Shown here piece after piece: positions 62,418 to 64,000 of a stretch of DNA of 64,000 bases; the first letter of the stretch is position 1; every line of letters starts with the position of its first letter. This stretch comes from Candidatus Acetothermia bacterium (GTDB lineage: Bacteria; Bipolaricaulota; Bipolaricaulia; RBG-16-55-9). The position numbers and the translations under genes are program-made. The stretch is taken from the NCBI GenBank assembly GCA_016201405.1, contig JACQCZ010000015.1:294110-358109 (forward strand), given 5' to 3'. The notes under the pieces are model-generated. The model saw only the letters and a list, made by a program, of their open reading frames with translations. It made no database searches and had not been told where the DNA came from.

Positions 62418-63782
62418 TCAAAAGAGCACCGTGATAAAGATCTCCGCGGAGATGAGACCCGATGCATCAAAGGTCGCGGACGTCTCCAGACCCAGATGAA
62501 GAATCGAGTTCTGATCAATCACATCATCCGAGCCGGGTGCTGGAGTCGTCTGAAGAACGCCATCAGGTCCAGGAAGAAGCATCTGATCCGAGACTTGATC
62601 ATCGCTTCCTGACGCAGGCGTCGTCTGCAGAACTCCGTCCGGTCCGGGAAGAATTCTCGCCTGCGCCAGCAGATCTGCAGGGACGTCCAAGGCAAATGTA
62701 TATCCCAGAAGCTTCGCAGGCGGGCCACCTGCCCACTGTGCGGTGAAGCTCAGGGTCAGCCCGAGCCGCTCGACAGCCAGCCGAATCAGAGCATCTTCAA
62801 TTCCCACTCCTGGAGTCAGAGAAGCGGCCAGAGTGAGAGTTGCCGGGTTGGAATCGGGGTTGAGGCTGAAATTGAAGTTGAACTTGGCCGCTCCCAACGA
62901 GCCCGCGGGTGTGATCTGAACGAGGAGTGTTCCAGACGCCGTCGTCAAAATGAGATTGGCCCCACCAAACTTGAAGTTCATCAGATCGCTAAAGATGAGG
63001 CTCACCGCAAACGGGATGGATGTTCCTGTAACGTTGACCAGGCTGGTGAGCGCGCATGCCGTGGTCTTGAGGCAATTGAGCTTGAAATCCACATAGATTC
63101 CGGTCGAAAGCGGAATCTTTTCGACCGCCAGCTGCTCAAAGTCAAAGAGGAGGTCGGGTTTGGGCGTCGTGGCACAATCAGGATTGACTGTCCAGGGAGA
63201 GAGCTTTGGATGTTTCTTGATGTTATTGGGGAATTGCTCCATGCAGATCCCCGTAGAAGCGCCAATTGTGATCCCGCTCACCGTTTGGCCTTCGATGCTG
63301 ATCACGTCGCCAAAGGCATTCGCAGCGGTGGGATGAAGAAATGCATTGGTATCTTCAAGCTGGCCATCATTTCGTATCGTCACTCCACCCAAGTTTAGAG
63401 TCAGAGTTACACGCTGCTTGACGAAGTGAAGCTTGTCATAGAATGGGGCGGTCGAGCCAAAGGCATACCGGCCTGAGACCGTGAGAAGAGAGAGATCGAG
63501 AGAACCCAGAGTCGCTGAAGCACTCACAATGACATCTTCGACTCCGGCAATCCCGAAATGGGTATGCAGCGTGACGACAACCCCGCTCACATCCAGTGTC
63601 AAGTTGAGCGCATTCTGCACGTCAAAGGTAAGTATAGAGAGCTCGCTATTGGTGGACTGCGGTCGAACGGCAATATGGGTTTCGAAGCTTCCGGTCACAT
63701 CGGCGTAGGCTGGGATGGCGACGCTTCCGATTGCCAAAAAGAAAAAAGAGAGACTGACGAACTTGCGAGACGGATTTCGCAT
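62418..63782 (-). CDS. Exported beta-rich protein, probable outer-membrane or surface protein
   Basis: The 454-residue protein starts at ATG 63782 with AGGAGG upstream and has a signal peptide (FVSLSFFFLAIGSVAIPAYA-D). The mature part alternates polar and hydrophobic residues over many strands (LTLDVSGVVVTLHTHFG, VTLTLNLGGVTIRN, LTLSFTAQWAG) and ends in Phe (EIFITVLF), the C-terminal signature of outer-membrane beta-barrels. Two near-identical segments (LPGPDGVLQTTPA, then GSDD) lie at about residues 380-425. The family is not recognised. A paralogue follows at the right edge. Confidence 0.72.
   Translation of the reverse strand: MRNPSRKFVSLSFFFLAIGSVAIPAYADVTGSFETHIAVRPQSTNSELSILTFDVQNALNLTLDVSGVVVTLHTHFGIAGVEDVIVSASATLGSLDLSLLTVSGRYAFGSTAPFYDKLHFVKQRVTLTLNLGGVTIRNDGQLEDTNAFLHPTAANAFGDVISIEGQTVSGITIGASTGICMEQFPNNIKKHPKLSPWTVNPDCATTPKPDLLFDFEQLAVEKIPLSTGIYVDFKLNCLKTTACALTSLVNVTGTSIPFAVSLIFSDLMNFKFGGANLILTTASGTLLVQITPAGSLGAAKFNFNFSLNPDSNPATLTLAASLTPGVGIEDALIRLAVERLGLTLSFTAQWAGGPPAKLLGYTFALDVPADLLAQARILPGPDGVLQTTPASGSDDQVSDQMLLPGPDGVLQTTPAPGSDDVIDQNSILHLGLETSATFDASGLISAEIFITVLF
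62522..62653 (-). repeat. Two-copy internal coding repeat (LPGPDGVLQTTPA-type)
   Basis: Copies at about 62522-62578 and 62597-62652 encode LPGPDGVLQTTPAPGSDD and LPGPDGVLQTTPASGSDD. The acidic DGxxQ/GSDD pattern resembles a linker or calcium-binding-type segment. Confidence 0.8.
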
Positions 63783-63873
63783 GGCGCACTCCTCCTTGCC
63801 TGCTGATCTCCTAGTAACCAACTGATCATAGAAAGTAAGCAGAGCCGGAGTCAATATTTTTCCCAAAAAGAAG

Positions 63874-63900
63874 AGAGGGCCGGAGTGACTCCGGCCCTCT
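63874..63900 (-). terminator. Intrinsic terminator after the right-edge paralogue
   Basis: AGAGGGCCGGAGT and ACTCCGGCCCTCT form a near-perfect palindromic stem with a minimal loop. On the minus strand it follows the stop at 63924 and precedes a T-run (TTCTTTTT), so it ends the gene entering from the right. Confidence 0.9.
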
Positions 63901-63923
63901 TTCATGTTCTACAAAGGTCTGGC

Positions 63924-64000
63924 TTAGAAGCTGATGGTCACGAAGATCTCAGCCTCAACAAGTCCGGCTGTGTCAAACGTGGCTGAGGCATCCAAGCTGA
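63924..64000 (-). CDS. Paralogue of the exported beta-rich protein, 5' part beyond the window
   Basis: The last 24 codons of a minus-strand gene are visible, ending ATFDTAGLVEAEIFVTISF and TAA. This matches the end of the neighbouring protein (ATFDASGLISAEIFITVLF) nearly residue for residue, including the terminal Phe. It is a tandem duplicate upstream of 62418-63782 in the same orientation. Confidence 0.8.
   Translation of the reverse strand, partial: SLDASATFDTAGLVEAEIFVTISF

Noticed and set aside
1..64000. CRISPR arrays, rRNA operons, prophage or intact insertion sequences
   Set aside because: Searched by eye and not seen: no regularly spaced repeats, rRNA segments, transposases with inverted ends, or phage structural genes.

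Overview
The window looks like ordinary chromosome from a diderm (LPS-bearing) bacterium with moderately high G+C, probably an uncultured deep-branching lineage. The evidence is LptB and LptC, Lgt, a Tat/lipoprotein-type secreted protein, a bacterial sigma70-type promoter pattern (several TTGACA-N17-TATNAT sites), RF1, Rho, HU and the IspG isoprenoid route. Lysine is made by the LysW/alpha-aminoadipate route, known from Thermus/Deinococcus, many archaea and some candidate phyla. I cannot fix the phylum from sequence alone. A relative of Bipolaricaulota/Fraserbacteria or Deinococcota is a guess.

Layout. 1-4.6 kb: an exported zinc metalloprotease (cut by the left edge), an Atg22-like MFS transporter and a CcdA-type membrane protein. 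4.7-22 kb: dense housekeeping genes (lgt, lptB-lptC-pyrG, an O-methyltransferase, an acyl-CoA dehydrogenase, miaB, ispG, a GT2, glyA, rho, murA, hflX, holB, a WecA/MraY-type transferase, a membrane zinc peptidase). 22-27.5 kb: tRNA-Gln, rnc, two unknown proteins, tRNA-Arg, an MFS transporter, a PPP-type phosphatase and prfA. 27.5-33 kb: a TetR regulator with a likely operator, then a five-gene branched-chain-amino-acid-type ABC importer. 33-39 kb: an M42 peptidase, metK, small or exported proteins, tRNA-Glu and a secreted phosphoesterase.

39-52.7 kb is the core of interest. A minus-strand operon (homoisocitrate dehydrogenase, homocitrate synthase with a fused C-terminal RAM-like domain, homoaconitase large and small subunits) makes alpha-aminoadipate. 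Plus-strand argG-argH follow, and then lysW, two tandem LysX/ArgX ATP-grasp ligases, lysY, lysZ, lysJ and lysK. The carrier protein LysW and the second ligase suggest one enzyme set serves both lysine and ornithine/arginine. Each of the two lysine operons is preceded by the same unannotated cassette: a sigma70 promoter, a 32-codon leader peptide starting about 27 nt after the -10 box and ending in a Lys/Arg-rich tail, and a GAAGGG/CCCTTC hairpin whose loop holds the stop codon. The two leader ORFs have identical length and are visibly homologous. This looks like a paired, undescribed leader-peptide attenuator controlling the split pathway.

52.8-56.4 kb holds a sulfur-handling operon (cysteine-desulfurase-like protein, rhodanese-MBL fusion, two YeeE/YedE half-transporters). 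57.2-58.9 kb is A+T-richer and carries a Tat-signal protein with a hydrophobic Cys-containing C-terminus plus a membrane protein; the plan resembles a halocin-C8-type precursor. 58.9-64 kb has a zinc-ribbon protein, a SufT-like protein, an orphan Nif11-like peptide, a di-haem oxidoreductase, HU and two tandem exported beta-rich paralogues (the second cut by the right edge). I saw no CRISPR array, rRNA, prophage or intact insertion sequence.
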